A DNA stretch of 64,000 nucleotides. It comes from Caulobacter henricii (lineage in GTDB: Bacteria > Pseudomonadota > Alphaproteobacteria > Caulobacterales > Caulobacteraceae). Below are positions 43,510 through 52,323 of this stretch, piece by piece (positions within the stretch are counted from its first letter, which is position 1; every line of letters starts with the position of its first letter). The notes beneath the pieces were generated by a model, which searched no databases, was not told the DNA's origin, and saw only the letters and a list, made by a program, of their open reading frames with translations. The translations under genes and the position numbers were made by a program. The stretch covers positions 638,501 through 702,500 of the forward strand of contig NZ_CP013002.1 of NCBI RefSeq assembly GCF_001414055.1. The letters run 5' to 3'.

Positions 43510-44397
43510 TTACTTGCCCGCCATCCGGTCGATCACCGCCACGATCCGAGGCCAGGCCGCCGAGGTCGGGTCGATCAGTTCAAAGTGTCCGGCCTCGGCC
43601 ATCGTGATCTCCTCGACCCGGTCGCCGGACGCCTTTGCCCTGGCTGCGAAGTCGACACCGAAGGCCGGCGGCACGATCGGGTCCAGCGCGCCGGAGATCA
43701 CCGCCACGGGCGTCCTGATCGGCAGCAGGGCCGGTGGCGAGGTGTCGGCATAGCGGTCTGAAAGGGCCGAGCCGGCGGTCAGCCGGTCGATGGTCTCTGG
43801 CCCCCCGCAGGCGTCAGGCCCCGTGGCGCGATAGGCGGCGAGATCATTGATGCCGGCCAGGCTGATCGCCCCCCGGATCTTCAGCGGCTTGCCCACGCGC
43901 AGGGGACTGGCCTTGGGCAGGCGCGGGCGCGCCGCGGCCCAGGTGGTCAGGTGGCCGCCGGCCGAGTGTCCGGCCACGACGACGCGCCGGAGATCCAGAT
44001 TATGGACCGGTGCCAGCTGGCGCAGCCTGTCCAGGCCGTTCGCCACATCGACGAAGGTGCCCGGATAGCCGCCGCCGGGTTCGCCCAGCCGGCGATAGGC
44101 CAGGTTCCAGACCGCATAGCCGCGCCCCTGCAGGTCCTTGGCCATATAGGCCATCAGCTCGACGCTGGGATATTTGGCCTGCCAGCAGCCGCCGTGGATC
44201 AGCACCACCACGGGATGCTTGCCGGCCCCGGCGGGCAGCCAGAGGTCGCCGAACTGCTCGGGCTCGGCGCCATAGGGGATGTGCGCGGTCGGCTGGGCGC
44301 GCGGCATGTCCAGCAGCTGGCGGAAGGTCTTGGGCGCGGCGGCGGCGGAGCTGGCCGTGATCAGGGCGAGGGCAATGGCGAAACAGGCAAGGCGCAT
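43510..44397 (-). CDS. Secreted alpha/beta hydrolase (BD-FAE-like)
   Basis: The 295-residue exported hydrolase starts with a signal peptide (MRLACFAIALALITASSAAA). It carries an HGGCW oxyanion motif (VVLIHGGCWQAKYP), the nucleophile elbow VAGHSAGGHLTTW, an acid in SGALDPIVPP and a His in EAGHFELIDP. It resembles esterases of the kynurenine formamidase/feruloyl esterase-like group. The ATG at 44397 was chosen because the signal peptide begins there. Confidence 0.9.
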   Translation of the reverse strand: MRLACFAIALALITASSAAAAPKTFRQLLDMPRAQPTAHIPYGAEPEQFGDLWLPAGAGKHPVVVLIHGGCWQAKYPSVELMAYMAKDLQGRGYAVWNLAYRRLGEPGGGYPGTFVDVANGLDRLRQLAPVHNLDLRRVVVAGHSAGGHLTTWAAARPRLPKASPLRVGKPLKIRGAISLAGINDLAAYRATGPDACGGPETIDRLTAGSALSDRYADTSPPALLPIRTPVAVISGALDPIVPPAFGVDFAARAKASGDRVEEITMAEAGHFELIDPTSAAWPRIVAVIDRMAGK

Positions 44398-44503
44398 GAG
44401 TGGGCTTTCGTCGATCGGACCGCCAGCTAGCCCCGCGCCGGCGGGGCGCGTCAACGGTTCAGGCGGCGCGCAGGCGAGAGCAAGAAGTCGTGACCTATAA
44501 CCT

Positions 44504-44632
44504 CCGCTCTCCCCGGCGAAAGCCGGGGCCCAGATCGAACCCACGATCACGTCCGCACGGGCAAGACTTTTGGCGGATCAGCCCCAAACGCACCGGATGA
44601 ATCTGGGCCCCGGCTTTCGCCGGGGAGAGCGG
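44504..44632. repeat. Class 1 palindromic repeat, copy D (plus orientation)
   Basis: The ends are the full consensus: CCGCTCTCCCCGGCGAAAGC at the left and CTTTCGCCGGGGAGAGCGG at the right. The core GATCAGCCCCAAACGCACCG, followed by GATGAATCTGGG, is shared with copy E but not with A-C. It stands 53 bp before the GIY-YIG gene. Confidence 0.94.
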
Positions 44633-44640
44633 ATATCTTA

Positions 44641-44681
44641 TAACCTTAGATTGAATTTAACAGATAATCTCTTTAAGGTTA
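44641..44681 (+). promoter_or_regulatory. 5' leader hairpin sequestering the GIY-YIG ribosome binding site
   Basis: TAACCTTA (44641-44648) and TAAGGTTA (44674-44681) are perfect inverted repeats, with GATT/AATC extending the stem inside. The AAGG at 44675-44678, 7 nt before the ATG, is the only Shine-Dalgarno and lies in the 3' arm, so the folded mRNA would hide it. Confidence 0.6.
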
Positions 44682-44685
44682 CGCC

Positions 44686-44970
44686 ATGATGTTCCACGTC
44701 TACATCATGGCCAGCCGCCGCAATGGTACACTCTACACGGGCTATACCGACGACCTCGGCCGTCGCGTCTCAGAGCATCAGTCGCGTGAACGCGGCTTCA
44801 CCGGGCGATATGGTTGCACAATGCTGGTCTGGCATGAAGCCCATGAGACACGGGAAGGCACTTGGCGGCGTGAGCGCCAGATCAAGGAGTGGCGACGGGT
44901 CTGGAAGCTGCAACTGATCGAGGCTGATAACCCGGAGTGGCGGGATCTGGCTCTGGAGTTTCTGGGTTAG
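44686..44970 (+). CDS. Small GIY-YIG nuclease
   Basis: The 94-residue protein is a stand-alone GIY-YIG domain (COG2827-like). It has FHVYIMASRRNGTLYTGYTD, the GIY and YIG strands reading VYIM...LYTGYT, the catalytic Arg in DDLGRRVSEH and the metal Glu in WRRERQIKEW. It has no DNA-binding extension. Family members cut DNA, but the cellular role of these short forms is unclear. The gene is framed by two inverted class 1 repeats (53 bp before, 15 bp after), and its ribosome site sits in a hairpin. A second ATG follows immediately (44689). Confidence 0.93.
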   Translation: MMFHVYIMASRRNGTLYTGYTDDLGRRVSEHQSRERGFTGRYGCTMLVWHEAHETREGTWRRERQIKEWRRVWKLQLIEADNPEWRDLALEFLG

Positions 44971-44985
44971 AGGACCTCCAGCAAG

Positions 44986-45113
44986 CCGCTCTCCCCGGCG
45001 AAAGTCGGGGCCTAGATTCATCCAGTACGTTTGGGGCTGGCGCGCCTAGGACACAGCCAAATCAGCTACGCTCAGGGTTCGATCTGGACCCCGGCTTTCG
45101 CCGGGGAGAGCGG
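44986..45113. repeat. Class 1 palindromic repeat, copy E (minus orientation)
   Basis: The left end is CCGCTCTCCCCGGCGAAAGT and the right end CTTTCGCCGGGGAGAGCGG. The core CATCCAGTACGTTTGGGGCT is the reverse complement of the copy D core, so D and E are sister copies pointing toward each other around the GIY-YIG gene. Confidence 0.94.
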
Positions 45114-45130
45114 GCTTTAGGGATCCAGAG

Positions 45131-45164
45131 CAAAACACCCGCCCCGGTTTCCCGGGACGGGCGC
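45131..45164 (-). terminator. secA terminator
   Basis: On the minus strand CCCGTCCCGG-GAAA-CCGGGGCGGG (one wobble pair, GNRA loop) is followed by TGTTTTG. It lies 29 nt after the secA stop. Confidence 0.85.
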
Positions 45165-45192
45165 TTCAAACTCAGACTGCAGAGCCTGATCG

Positions 45193-47958
45193 CTAAACCA
45201 GCGACCCGTGGCACTGCTTGAACTTCTTGCCCGAACCGCAGGGGCAGGCCCCGTTGCGATTGGTGTTCTGCCAGCCGGCCGGCAGGGCCGAGGTCGGCAG
45301 GGCCTGGCGCTGGGCCGGGGTCAGGCCGGACGGAATGCCCCCGGCCACGGCGACATTTTCACCGGTCAGAGGATCGAGGTGGATTTCGATCAGTTCTTCC
45401 GGTGCCCGCAGCGGCTCGGGTTCGGCATAGGCGATCTCGACCGTCATCAGCCAGCGGGTGGTGTTGGTGCGCAGGTCGCCCAGCAGCTTTTCGAACAGGC
45501 TGAAGGCTTCGGTCTTGTACTCATTGAGCGGATCGCGCTGACCATAGCCGCGCAGGCCGATGACGTTGCGCAGATGGTCCAGGTGCATCAGGTGCTCGCG
45601 CCACTGCAGATCGATCATCTGCAGCAGGAAGCTCTTTTCCACCTGGCGCATCTGCTCGGGCGTAATGATCTCTTCGCGCTGGGCGGCATAGTCATTGGCG
45701 GCCTTGGTGATGCGTTCGCGCATCTCCTCGTCGGCGATGCCTTCCTCGGCGGCCCACTCGGCCAGGGGCAGGTCGAGCCCGAAGACCGACTTGACCCGTT
45801 CGGTCAGGCCCTCGATGTCCCACTGCTCGGCATAGGCCTTGGGCGGCAGGTGACGCAGGACCAGGTCGTCGACCACGTCGCGGCGCATTTCATGGATGAT
45901 GTCCGAGAGGTCGCTGGACTCCATGAACTCCTGGCGCTGCTCGAACACGGCCTTGCGCTGGTCATTGACGACGTCGTCGTACTTCAGGAGGTTCTTGCGG
46001 ATCTCGTAGTTGCGCTGCTCGACGCGCTTCTGGGCGGTGGCGATGGCGTTGTTGAGCCACTTGTGGGTGATCGCCTCGCCTTCCTGGACACCGAAGGTGC
46101 GCATGATCGCGTCCAGACGCTCGCCGGCAAAGATGCGCAGCAGGTCGTCTTCGCACGACAGGAAGAACTTGGAGTGGCCCGGGTCGCCCTGACGGCCGGT
46201 ACGGCCGCGCAGCTGGTTGTCGATGCGGCGGCTTTCGTGGCGCTCGGTGCCGAGCACGAACAGGCCGCCGGCCTCGAGGGCCTGCTTCTTGGCGGCGGAG
46301 ATCTCGGCTTCGAGGCTAGCCCGCTGGGCGACTTCGTCCTCGTGGGTCGGGACGATGCCCAGACCCTTCTGCTGCTGCCGCCAGGTGGACAGGCGCATGT
46401 CGATATTGCCGCCGAGCTGGATGTCGGTACCGCGGCCGGCCATGTTGGTGGCGATGGTCACCGCGCCGGGCACGCCCGCGTCGGCGACGATCAGGGCTTC
46501 CTGCTCGTGGAAGCGGGCGTTCAGCACCTGGTGCGGAATGCCGTTGTGCTTCTTGCCGTCATGTTCCCAGGCATAGGTGGCCAGGAGCTTGGACAGGGCT
46601 TCCGACTTCTCGATCGAGACCGTGCCGACCAGGATCGGCTGGCCGCGCATGTGGCAGTCGGCAATCTGCTTGAGGATCGACTCGTTCTTCTCGCGCTCGG
46701 TGCGATAGACCTCATCGTCGTCGTCGATGCGCAGGACCGGACGGTTGGTCGGGATCTCGCTGACGGCCATCTTGTAGATGTCGTCAAACTCCTGGGCCTC
46801 GGTCGAGGCCGTGCCGGTCATGCCCGACAGCTTGGTGTAGAGGCGGAAATAGTTCTGGATGGTCACCGAGGCCAGGGTCTGGTTCTCGGGCTGGATCTCG
46901 GCGCCTTCCTTGGCTTCGATGGCCTGGTGCAGGCCTTCCGACAGGCGGCGACCGGTCATCATGCGGCCGGTGAACTCGTCGATCAGCACGACCTCGTCGC
47001 CCTTGACGATATAGTCCTTGTCGCGCGTGTAGATCACATTGGCGCGCAGGGCCTGGTTCACGTGGTGGACCAGCGAGATGTTGGCGGCGTCATAGAGGCC
47101 GGCCGTGTCCTCGGCCAGGTGACCGCCGGCCATCAGGATCTCTTCGATGCGCTCCTGGCCCTCCTCGGTGAGGATGACCTGCTTCTGCTTCTCGTCGAAA
47201 TCGTAGGTGGCCTTGTCCTTGATGAGCTCCTTCACCAGGACGTCGATGGTCTTGTAGAGCTCGCTGCGGTCCTCGGTGGGGCCCGAGATGATCAGCGGCG
47301 TGCGGGCTTCGTCGATCAGGATCGAGTCAACCTCGTCGACGATCACGAAGTGGTGGCCGCGCTGGACCATTTCCTCGACGCTGTAGACGAGGTTGTCGCG
47401 CAGATAGTCGAAGCCGAATTCGTTGTTGGTGCCGTAGGTGATGTCGCTGCGATAGGCCCGCTGGCGCTCGCCCTGGCTCAGGCCGTTGACGATGACGCCA
47501 TAGCTGAGGCCGAGGAAATTGTAGACCTGACCCATCCAGTCGGCGTCGCGCTTGGCCAGATAGTCATTGACCGTGATGACGTGCACGCCCTTGCCGGCCA
47601 GGGCGTTCAGATAGGTGGGCAGGGTGGCGACCAGGGTCTTGCCTTCACCCGTGCGCATTTCCGAGATGCCGCCGAAGTGCAGCACCATGCCGCCGACCAT
47701 CTGGACGTCGAAGTGGCGCATGCCCAGCACGCGCTTGGAGGCCTCGCGGACGGTGGCGAAGGCTTCATGCAGCAGGTCGTCGAGGGTCTCGCCCTTTTCC
47801 AGCCGGGCCTTGAACTCGGCGGTCTTGGCCTTCAGAGCCTCGTCGGAGAGCGCGGCGAGTTGCGGCTCAAAGGCGTTGATCTTCGCCACACGGGCGGTCA
47901 GCGTCTTGACCTTGCGGTCGTTGGAAGAGCCGAAGAGCTTTTTGGCGAAGCCGAGCAT
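45193..47958 (-). CDS. secA: Protein translocase ATPase SecA
   Basis: SecA is the motor that drives preproteins through SecYEG. The 921 residues have the N-terminal [18 protein letters not shown], Walker [19 protein letters not shown]-type [28 protein letters not shown], the helicase C-terminal motifs ([22 protein letters not shown]) and a C-terminal SecB/zinc motif ([15 protein letters not shown]). The ATG at 47958 was chosen over one at 48012 on homology. It is divergent from the parvulin gene, which also acts on exported proteins. Confidence 0.98.
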   Translation of the reverse strand: MLGFAKKLFGSSNDRKVKTLTARVAKINAFEPQLAALSDEALKAKTAEFKARLEKGETLDDLLHEAFATVREASKRVLGMRHFDVQMVGGMVLHFGGISEMRTGEGKTLVATLPTYLNALAGKGVHVITVNDYLAKRDADWMGQVYNFLGLSYGVIVNGLSQGERQRAYRSDITYGTNNEFGFDYLRDNLVYSVEEMVQRGHHFVIVDEVDSILIDEARTPLIISGPTEDRSELYKTIDVLVKELIKDKATYDFDEKQKQVILTEEGQERIEEILMAGGHLAEDTAGLYDAANISLVHHVNQALRANVIYTRDKDYIVKGDEVVLIDEFTGRMMTGRRLSEGLHQAIEAKEGAEIQPENQTLASVTIQNYFRLYTKLSGMTGTASTEAQEFDDIYKMAVSEIPTNRPVLRIDDDDEVYRTEREKNESILKQIADCHMRGQPILVGTVSIEKSEALSKLLATYAWEHDGKKHNGIPHQVLNARFHEQEALIVADAGVPGAVTIATNMAGRGTDIQLGGNIDMRLSTWRQQQKGLGIVPTHEDEVAQRASLEAEISAAKKQALEAGGLFVLGTERHESRRIDNQLRGRTGRQGDPGHSKFFLSCEDDLLRIFAGERLDAIMRTFGVQEGEAITHKWLNNAIATAQKRVEQRNYEIRKNLLKYDDVVNDQRKAVFEQRQEFMESSDLSDIIHEMRRDVVDDLVLRHLPPKAYAEQWDIEGLTERVKSVFGLDLPLAEWAAEEGIADEEMRERITKAANDYAAQREEIITPEQMRQVEKSFLLQMIDLQWREHLMHLDHLRNVIGLRGYGQRDPLNEYKTEAFSLFEKLLGDLRTNTTRWLMTVEIAYAEPEPLRAPEELIEIHLDPLTGENVAVAGGIPSGLTPAQRQALPTSALPAGWQNTNRNGACPCGSGKKFKQCHGSLV

Positions 47959-48261
47959 GAAGTCGAGATTCCGATGAAGTGTTAGGCGCAGCGGGCGTCG
48001 GAGTTCCTGCAAGGTAACGACCAGGCACGACGATTTCCGTCTTTACAGCGCGCGGGAGACTTAAGCAGCGACCCTTCCAGTGTCAACGCGAGGGCCCGCC
48101 ATAGAGCCCGGCAAAGGTGTCGGTTTCAGGCCTTTTCAGCATTTCGAAGACGACTGCGCCAAAAATGCCGGAAACCCCTGTTGTGGAAGTGGCGGACTTG
48201 CATTCCCCTGATGCCGAAACCGCGCTAGAGCCGTCCCGAAGGTTCGCCGGAGGTTCGCCCC
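47959..48261. other. Divergent secA / parvulin intergenic region
   Basis: This 303-bp gene-free region contains the secA leader and a candidate plus-strand promoter near its right end. No ORF or repeat of the classes found elsewhere is visible. Confidence 0.7.
48208..48231 (+). promoter_or_regulatory. Candidate promoter of the parvulin-argJ operon
   Basis: GCTAGAGC at 48224-48231 matches the Caulobacter -10 consensus GCTANAWC at seven of eight positions. CTGATGC at 48208-48214, 9 nt upstream, is a weak -35. The resulting leader would be about 24 nt. Confidence 0.35.
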
Positions 48262-49242
48262 TTGATCAAGTTCCCTCACAGCCGGATCTGGGCCCTGCTG
48301 GCCGTCACGGTGGTGGTGGCCGCCTGCGGCCAGAACCAGAGCGCCGAGAAGCCGCCGGAGCCGGGTGATACGGCCGTGGCGCGGGTCAATGGCCATGCGG
48401 TCTGGGCGTCCGACGTCAAGCGCGAGGCGGTGGCCCAGGGCCTGATCAGCGAGGGCGAGCCCCTCGACATCTCCAGCGACCTGTTCCGCCAGCGCCTGGA
48501 TGAGGTCGTCGACCAGAAGCTGCTGGCGGCCGAAGCCCTCAAGCGCAAGCTGGACAAGGACCCCGTCGCCCAGCGCCGCCTGGCCGCGGCCCGCGAGCGG
48601 ATCCTCGGCGACATGCTGGTCGAGAGTGTGGTCGAGAAGGCCGTCAACGAAGACGCCATCCGCCGGCTCTATGCCGAGCAGCAGAAGCTGTCCAAGCGCT
48701 CGGAAGAGATCCGCGCCCGCCAGATCCTGGTCGCCAGCCAGGCCGAGGCCGAGAGCATCAAGAAGCTGCTGGCGACGGGCGCCTCGTTCGACGCCCTGGC
48801 CATGGAGCGCTCGACCGACCAGGCCACCCGCTTCAACGGTGGTGACCTCGGCTACTTCACCGTCGACGTCATGCCGGAGGCCTATGCCGGTGCCCTGAAG
48901 ACGGCCCAGAAGGGCCAGCTGGTCGGTCCGTTCGCCACCGAAGGCGGCTGGGCGATCCTGCGGGTCGAGGACAAGCGCATGGAAGAGCCGATCACGCTCG
49001 AGGCGGCCCGGCCGCAGATCGTGCGCTTCCTGACCTATGATCAGGTCCGTGACCTGCTGGAAAAGCTGCGCGGCGGGGCCAAGGTCGACATGCTGACCAG
49101 CAAGACCCAGGACCTGCCCGGAGAACCGGAGGAGCCGGCCTCGGCACCGCCGGTCGAGCTGCAGGGCTCGGCACCGGCCGCCGCGCCCCAGCCCGCGCCG
49201 GCCACGGCCAACCCAGCCCCCGGGGCCCCCGCGAAGAAGTAG
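48262..49242 (+). CDS. Parvulin-type peptidyl-prolyl isomerase lipoprotein
   Basis: The 326-residue protein is a periplasmic PrsA/SurA-like foldase. The signal sequence ends in a lipobox (VVVAAC, Cys22), so it is lipid-anchored. A SurA-N-like domain (about residues 38-150) precedes the rotamase domain (EIRARQILVASQAEAESIKK, FNGGDLGYFTVDVM, GPFATEGGWAILRV), and the C-terminus is Pro/Ala-rich. The TTG start is supported by GGAGG exactly 8 nt upstream. argJ starts 13 nt after its stop. Confidence 0.92.
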   Translation: MIKFPHSRIWALLAVTVVVAACGQNQSAEKPPEPGDTAVARVNGHAVWASDVKREAVAQGLISEGEPLDISSDLFRQRLDEVVDQKLLAAEALKRKLDKDPVAQRRLAAARERILGDMLVESVVEKAVNEDAIRRLYAEQQKLSKRSEEIRARQILVASQAEAESIKKLLATGASFDALAMERSTDQATRFNGGDLGYFTVDVMPEAYAGALKTAQKGQLVGPFATEGGWAILRVEDKRMEEPITLEAARPQIVRFLTYDQVRDLLEKLRGGAKVDMLTSKTQDLPGEPEEPASAPPVELQGSAPAAAPQPAPATANPAPGAPAKK

Positions 49243-49255
49243 TCGAGACGACCTG

Positions 49256-50692
49256 ATGCCCCGCAAGACCGACAAGACCGACGCCCAGACGACCTCTGAA
49301 GCGGAGGCGACCCCCTCTGTGTCCGGTGCCGTCGAACGGGTGGGCCAGAGCCTGGAACGGGCCCTGGACCCGCTGGCCTCTGTCCTGAAGCGCGCCACCC
49401 GCAGGCTCAGCGAGGCCCCGGCCGCCTCGACCCCGGCCGCCGCACCGGGCAAGCCGGGCCTGGCGATCTCGCCCCTGGCCGTACCGTTTCCAGTTATTCC
49501 GCCGATCGCCGGCGTCGAGATCGCCACCGGTCGCGCGGGCTTCTACAAGCATGAGCGCGAGGACCTGCTCCTGATGCGGTTCGCCGAAGGCACCTCGGCG
49601 GCGGGCGTCTTCACCCGCCACGGCGTCGGCTCGGCCCCGGTCGACTGGTGCAAGCGCCAGCTGACGGCCTCGGGCGGCGCCGATGTGCGGGCCCTGGTGG
49701 TCAATGCCGGCTGCGCCAACAGCTTCACCGGCAAGCCGGGGGCCGATGCGGTCCGCCGGGTGGCCACGGCCGTGGGCAAGCGCTTCGACTGTCGCCAGCG
49801 CGACGTGATGATGGCCTCGACCGGGGTCATCGGCGTGATCCTCGACGATGCCAAGATCACGGCCCGCCTGGCCGAGGTCGAGACCCGCCTGACCGAAGAT
49901 GCCTGGGCCCAGGCCGGGGCGGCGATCATGACCACCGACACCTTCCCGAAAGGGGCCTATGCCACGGCCCTGATTGACGGCCACGAGGTGAAGATCGCCG
50001 GCATTGCCAAGGGCTCGGGGATGATCGCGCCCGACATGGCCACCATGCTGGCCTTCGTGGCGACCGACGCGGCCATCGCCCCGGCGGCCCTGCAGACCCT
50101 GGTCAGCCTCTATACCCGCACCACCTTCAACTGCGTGACGGTGGACGGCGACCGCTCGACCAATGACACCCTGCTGCTGTTCGCCACCGGCCAGTCGAGC
50201 GCGCCCAAGATCCACCGGGCCGGTGACCGGCGTCTGGCCGACTTCCGCGAGAAGCTGGAAGGCGTTCTGCTGGATCTGGCCCTGCAACTGGTCAAGGACG
50301 GCGAAGGCGCGACCAAGTTCGTCAAGATCACCGTCAATGGGGCCGAGAGCCCGGCCAGCGCCCGCAAGATCGCCCGCACCATCGCCGAGAGCCCCCTGGT
50401 CAAGACCGCCTTCGCCGGCGAGGACGCCAACTGGGGCCGGATCGTCATGGCCGTGGGCCGGGCTGACGAGCCGGTGGCCCGCGAGAAGATCAATGTCCGC
50501 TTCGGCGAGCTCTATGCCGCCCGCGATGGTCTGGTCTCGGCCGAATATGACGAGGCGGCGATGAGCGCCTACGTCAAGAACCAGGAGTTCGAGGTCAGTG
50601 TCGATGTCGGGGTCGGCAAGGGCTCGGCCACGGTCTGGACCTGCGACCTGACCAAGCAGTATGTGGCGATCAACGGGGATTACCGGAGCTAG
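49256..50692 (+). CDS. argJ: Bifunctional ornithine acetyltransferase/N-acetylglutamate synthase ArgJ
   Basis: ArgJ transfers acetyl from N-acetylornithine to glutamate in the cyclic arginine pathway. The 478 residues include the autocleavage site KGSGMIAPDMATMLAF, where the Thr becomes the new N-terminus of the beta chain, and the conserved VNAGCANSFTG and NWGRIVMAVGRADEPV. Homology starts only at about residue 72 (LAVPFPVIPPIAGVEIATG), leaving an unusual Ala/Pro/Thr-rich N-terminal extension of about 70 residues; typical ArgJ has about 400. A later start is not obvious. Confidence 0.95.
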   Translation: MPRKTDKTDAQTTSEAEATPSVSGAVERVGQSLERALDPLASVLKRATRRLSEAPAASTPAAAPGKPGLAISPLAVPFPVIPPIAGVEIATGRAGFYKHEREDLLLMRFAEGTSAAGVFTRHGVGSAPVDWCKRQLTASGGADVRALVVNAGCANSFTGKPGADAVRRVATAVGKRFDCRQRDVMMASTGVIGVILDDAKITARLAEVETRLTEDAWAQAGAAIMTTDTFPKGAYATALIDGHEVKIAGIAKGSGMIAPDMATMLAFVATDAAIAPAALQTLVSLYTRTTFNCVTVDGDRSTNDTLLLFATGQSSAPKIHRAGDRRLADFREKLEGVLLDLALQLVKDGEGATKFVKITVNGAESPASARKIARTIAESPLVKTAFAGEDANWGRIVMAVGRADEPVAREKINVRFGELYAARDGLVSAEYDEAAMSAYVKNQEFEVSVDVGVGKGSATVWTCDLTKQYVAINGDYRS

Positions 50693-50695
50693 CGC

Positions 50696-51076
50696 GTGGA
50701 GTCCGTTCCCGTCGTTAAGGACGAACATCGCCAGCAGCCTGTGCCTTCCGAATGGCGAGAGACGTTCCGGTCCATCGTCGAGGCGTTCCGTTTCGGCGAC
50801 CTGCGTTTGAGTGCTGGTGTGGAGCAAGTGGCTCCAATCGACGCTTCCCTTGCAGAGAATATCGCTGGAAACCTGAAGGCCTATGGCGGCCGACTGGCTA
50901 GCCTGCCGGAGGAGGCTTGGGACACGTCGGTCTGCCAATGGCAGGGCGAGTACTGGGAGGTGCTGGTCGACCTCTTCACGGAACAGGAGGGTGCGGTCGA
51001 TCTCGTACTCTCTGCGTGTGTAAAAGAAGACGGTGCGCGCTACGCATTCGAAGTTCTGCTTGTCTACGTCCCCTAA
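50696..51076 (+). CDS. Small conserved protein (DUF7668-like)
   Basis: The GTG at 50696, 3 nt after the argJ stop, opens 126 residues. The second half (VCQWQGEYWEVLVDLFTEQE, GAVDLVLSACVKEDGARYAF) resembles a small conserved family I associate with DUF7668; that assignment is tentative. No signal peptide or membrane helix. Composition is somewhat less GC-rich than argJ. Confidence 0.65.
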   Translation: MESVPVVKDEHRQQPVPSEWRETFRSIVEAFRFGDLRLSAGVEQVAPIDASLAENIAGNLKAYGGRLASLPEEAWDTSVCQWQGEYWEVLVDLFTEQEGAVDLVLSACVKEDGARYAFEVLLVYVP

Positions 51077-51143
51077 GCTAGGACGATGATGATCAAGCGT
51101 TTCACGCGTTATCTGGCCTCCTGAATCATGATTGGACCCGGCG

Positions 51144-51614
51144 ATGGCGGATGAAGTCCTGCCTCTCAACCTATTCTCTGTCGCCGAGGCCTGCCGCGAG
51201 GCCGGCTATGTGGTCAGCGAGATCGACAATGGTCTGGAGGTCTCGGGCGGCGACGACGGCGGGGCCTTCTATCTGCTGCCGGAAGGCGGCTGGCTGCAGG
51301 TGCGCTGCCAGGTGCTCGACCCGCAGGACCTGGATCAGGCCCGCGACCTGACCGCCCTGTTCGAGACCGTGGCCCGGGCGCAGTTTCGCCTGATCGGCTG
51401 CCGGTTCGGCTTCGATGTCCTGACCGGCCTGTGGCTGATCGAGGACGCCTATCCGGGCTTCGACCCCGAGGCTGTTCCGGCCCTTCTGGAACAGCTGGCC
51501 TTTGTCTGGGGTGCCCTGCAGGCCGTGCTGGAGGCCGCCCTGCGGGGGGAGGTGCCTACGGACGACGGGCTGGATGCGGCGTTTGAACTCGAGGCGATCG
51601 CGCCCCCCAACTAG
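51144..51614 (+). CDS. YbjN-like domain protein
   Basis: This 156-residue acidic protein has a pattern typical of YbjN/type III secretion chaperone-like folds: LNLFSVAEACREAGYVVSEI, FYLLPEGGWLQVRCQV, DVLTGLWLIEDAYPGFD. It is cytosolic with no known activity. The ATG at 51144 was chosen; a TTG at 51132 is in frame. Confidence 0.65.
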   Translation: MADEVLPLNLFSVAEACREAGYVVSEIDNGLEVSGGDDGGAFYLLPEGGWLQVRCQVLDPQDLDQARDLTALFETVARAQFRLIGCRFGFDVLTGLWLIEDAYPGFDPEAVPALLEQLAFVWGALQAVLEAALRGEVPTDDGLDAAFELEAIAPPN

Positions 51615-51713
51615 GGCGATTGCCGGAGCCAAAAAGGGCTCCAGTTTGGAACCTGCGGCGAGGCTTGCCGTTCCGGTCCGGCGGTCTGTCGACCGGAATC
51701 ATGAGGATGAACC

Positions 51714-52256
51714 ATGGACGGATCGGGTTTTCGGTTTGGCTGTCTGGCCCTGATCGGCGGACTGCTGCTGACCGGCGTCGCCCAGGCGCAGACCGGGCGT
51801 AGCGACGACAAGCCCAAGGCCGAAGCCCCGGCTCCGAGCCGCTGGGGCGAAACCCGCAAGCGGGCCCTGGATATCGGTGCCCAGCCTGTCCGGGATGTCG
51901 GGGTGATGCGGCGCGAGGCTCCGGCCATCCTCGAACAGGCCCTGGCTGATCCCTATTCGCTGAAGGGTCTGAAGACCTGCACCCAGCTGGCCGCCGAGGT
52001 CCGCAGGCTCAATGAGGCCCTGGGCGCCGATTTCATCGTCGGCAATGAGGTCAAGGAAAGCCGGGTCGGCAAGCTGGCCGAGGCCGGCGGCAAGACGGTG
52101 ATCAATTCGATCATCCCGTTCCGCGGCCTGGTTCGCGAGATCTCCGGTGCCGCCCCGGCTGAGCGTCACCTCGACGCGGCCCTGGATGCCGGCCTGGCGC
52201 GGCGCGGGTTCCTGCGCGGGGTTCATTACAAGCAGGGTTGCAAGACGAAGTTCTGA
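51714..52256 (+). CDS. Exported hypothetical protein
   Basis: The 180-residue product has a signal peptide (FGCLALIGGLLLTGVAQA, cleaved before QTG) and a helical mature part (APAILEQALADPYSLKGLKT, VINSIIPFRGLVREISGAAP) with two cysteines (KTCTQ, QGCKTKF) that may form one disulphide. I do not recognise the family. It is probably periplasmic. Confidence 0.72.
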   Translation: MDGSGFRFGCLALIGGLLLTGVAQAQTGRSDDKPKAEAPAPSRWGETRKRALDIGAQPVRDVGVMRREAPAILEQALADPYSLKGLKTCTQLAAEVRRLNEALGADFIVGNEVKESRVGKLAEAGGKTVINSIIPFRGLVREISGAAPAERHLDAALDAGLARRGFLRGVHYKQGCKTKF

Positions 52257-52323
52257 GGGGGGGGCGGTTCGGACGTGGCGAATGGCGGCTGTGGGTGGGA
52301 AGTGGACTATTGAGGTCCTTGGG

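Noticed and set aside
8108-45113. CRISPR repeats suggested by recurrent palindromes
   Set aside because: The copies are dispersed kilobases apart with no regular spacers and no cas genes.
45208-47985. 925-codon plus-strand frame opposite secA
   Set aside because: Antisense shadow of secA; repetitive Gly/Asp/Leu composition and no homology.
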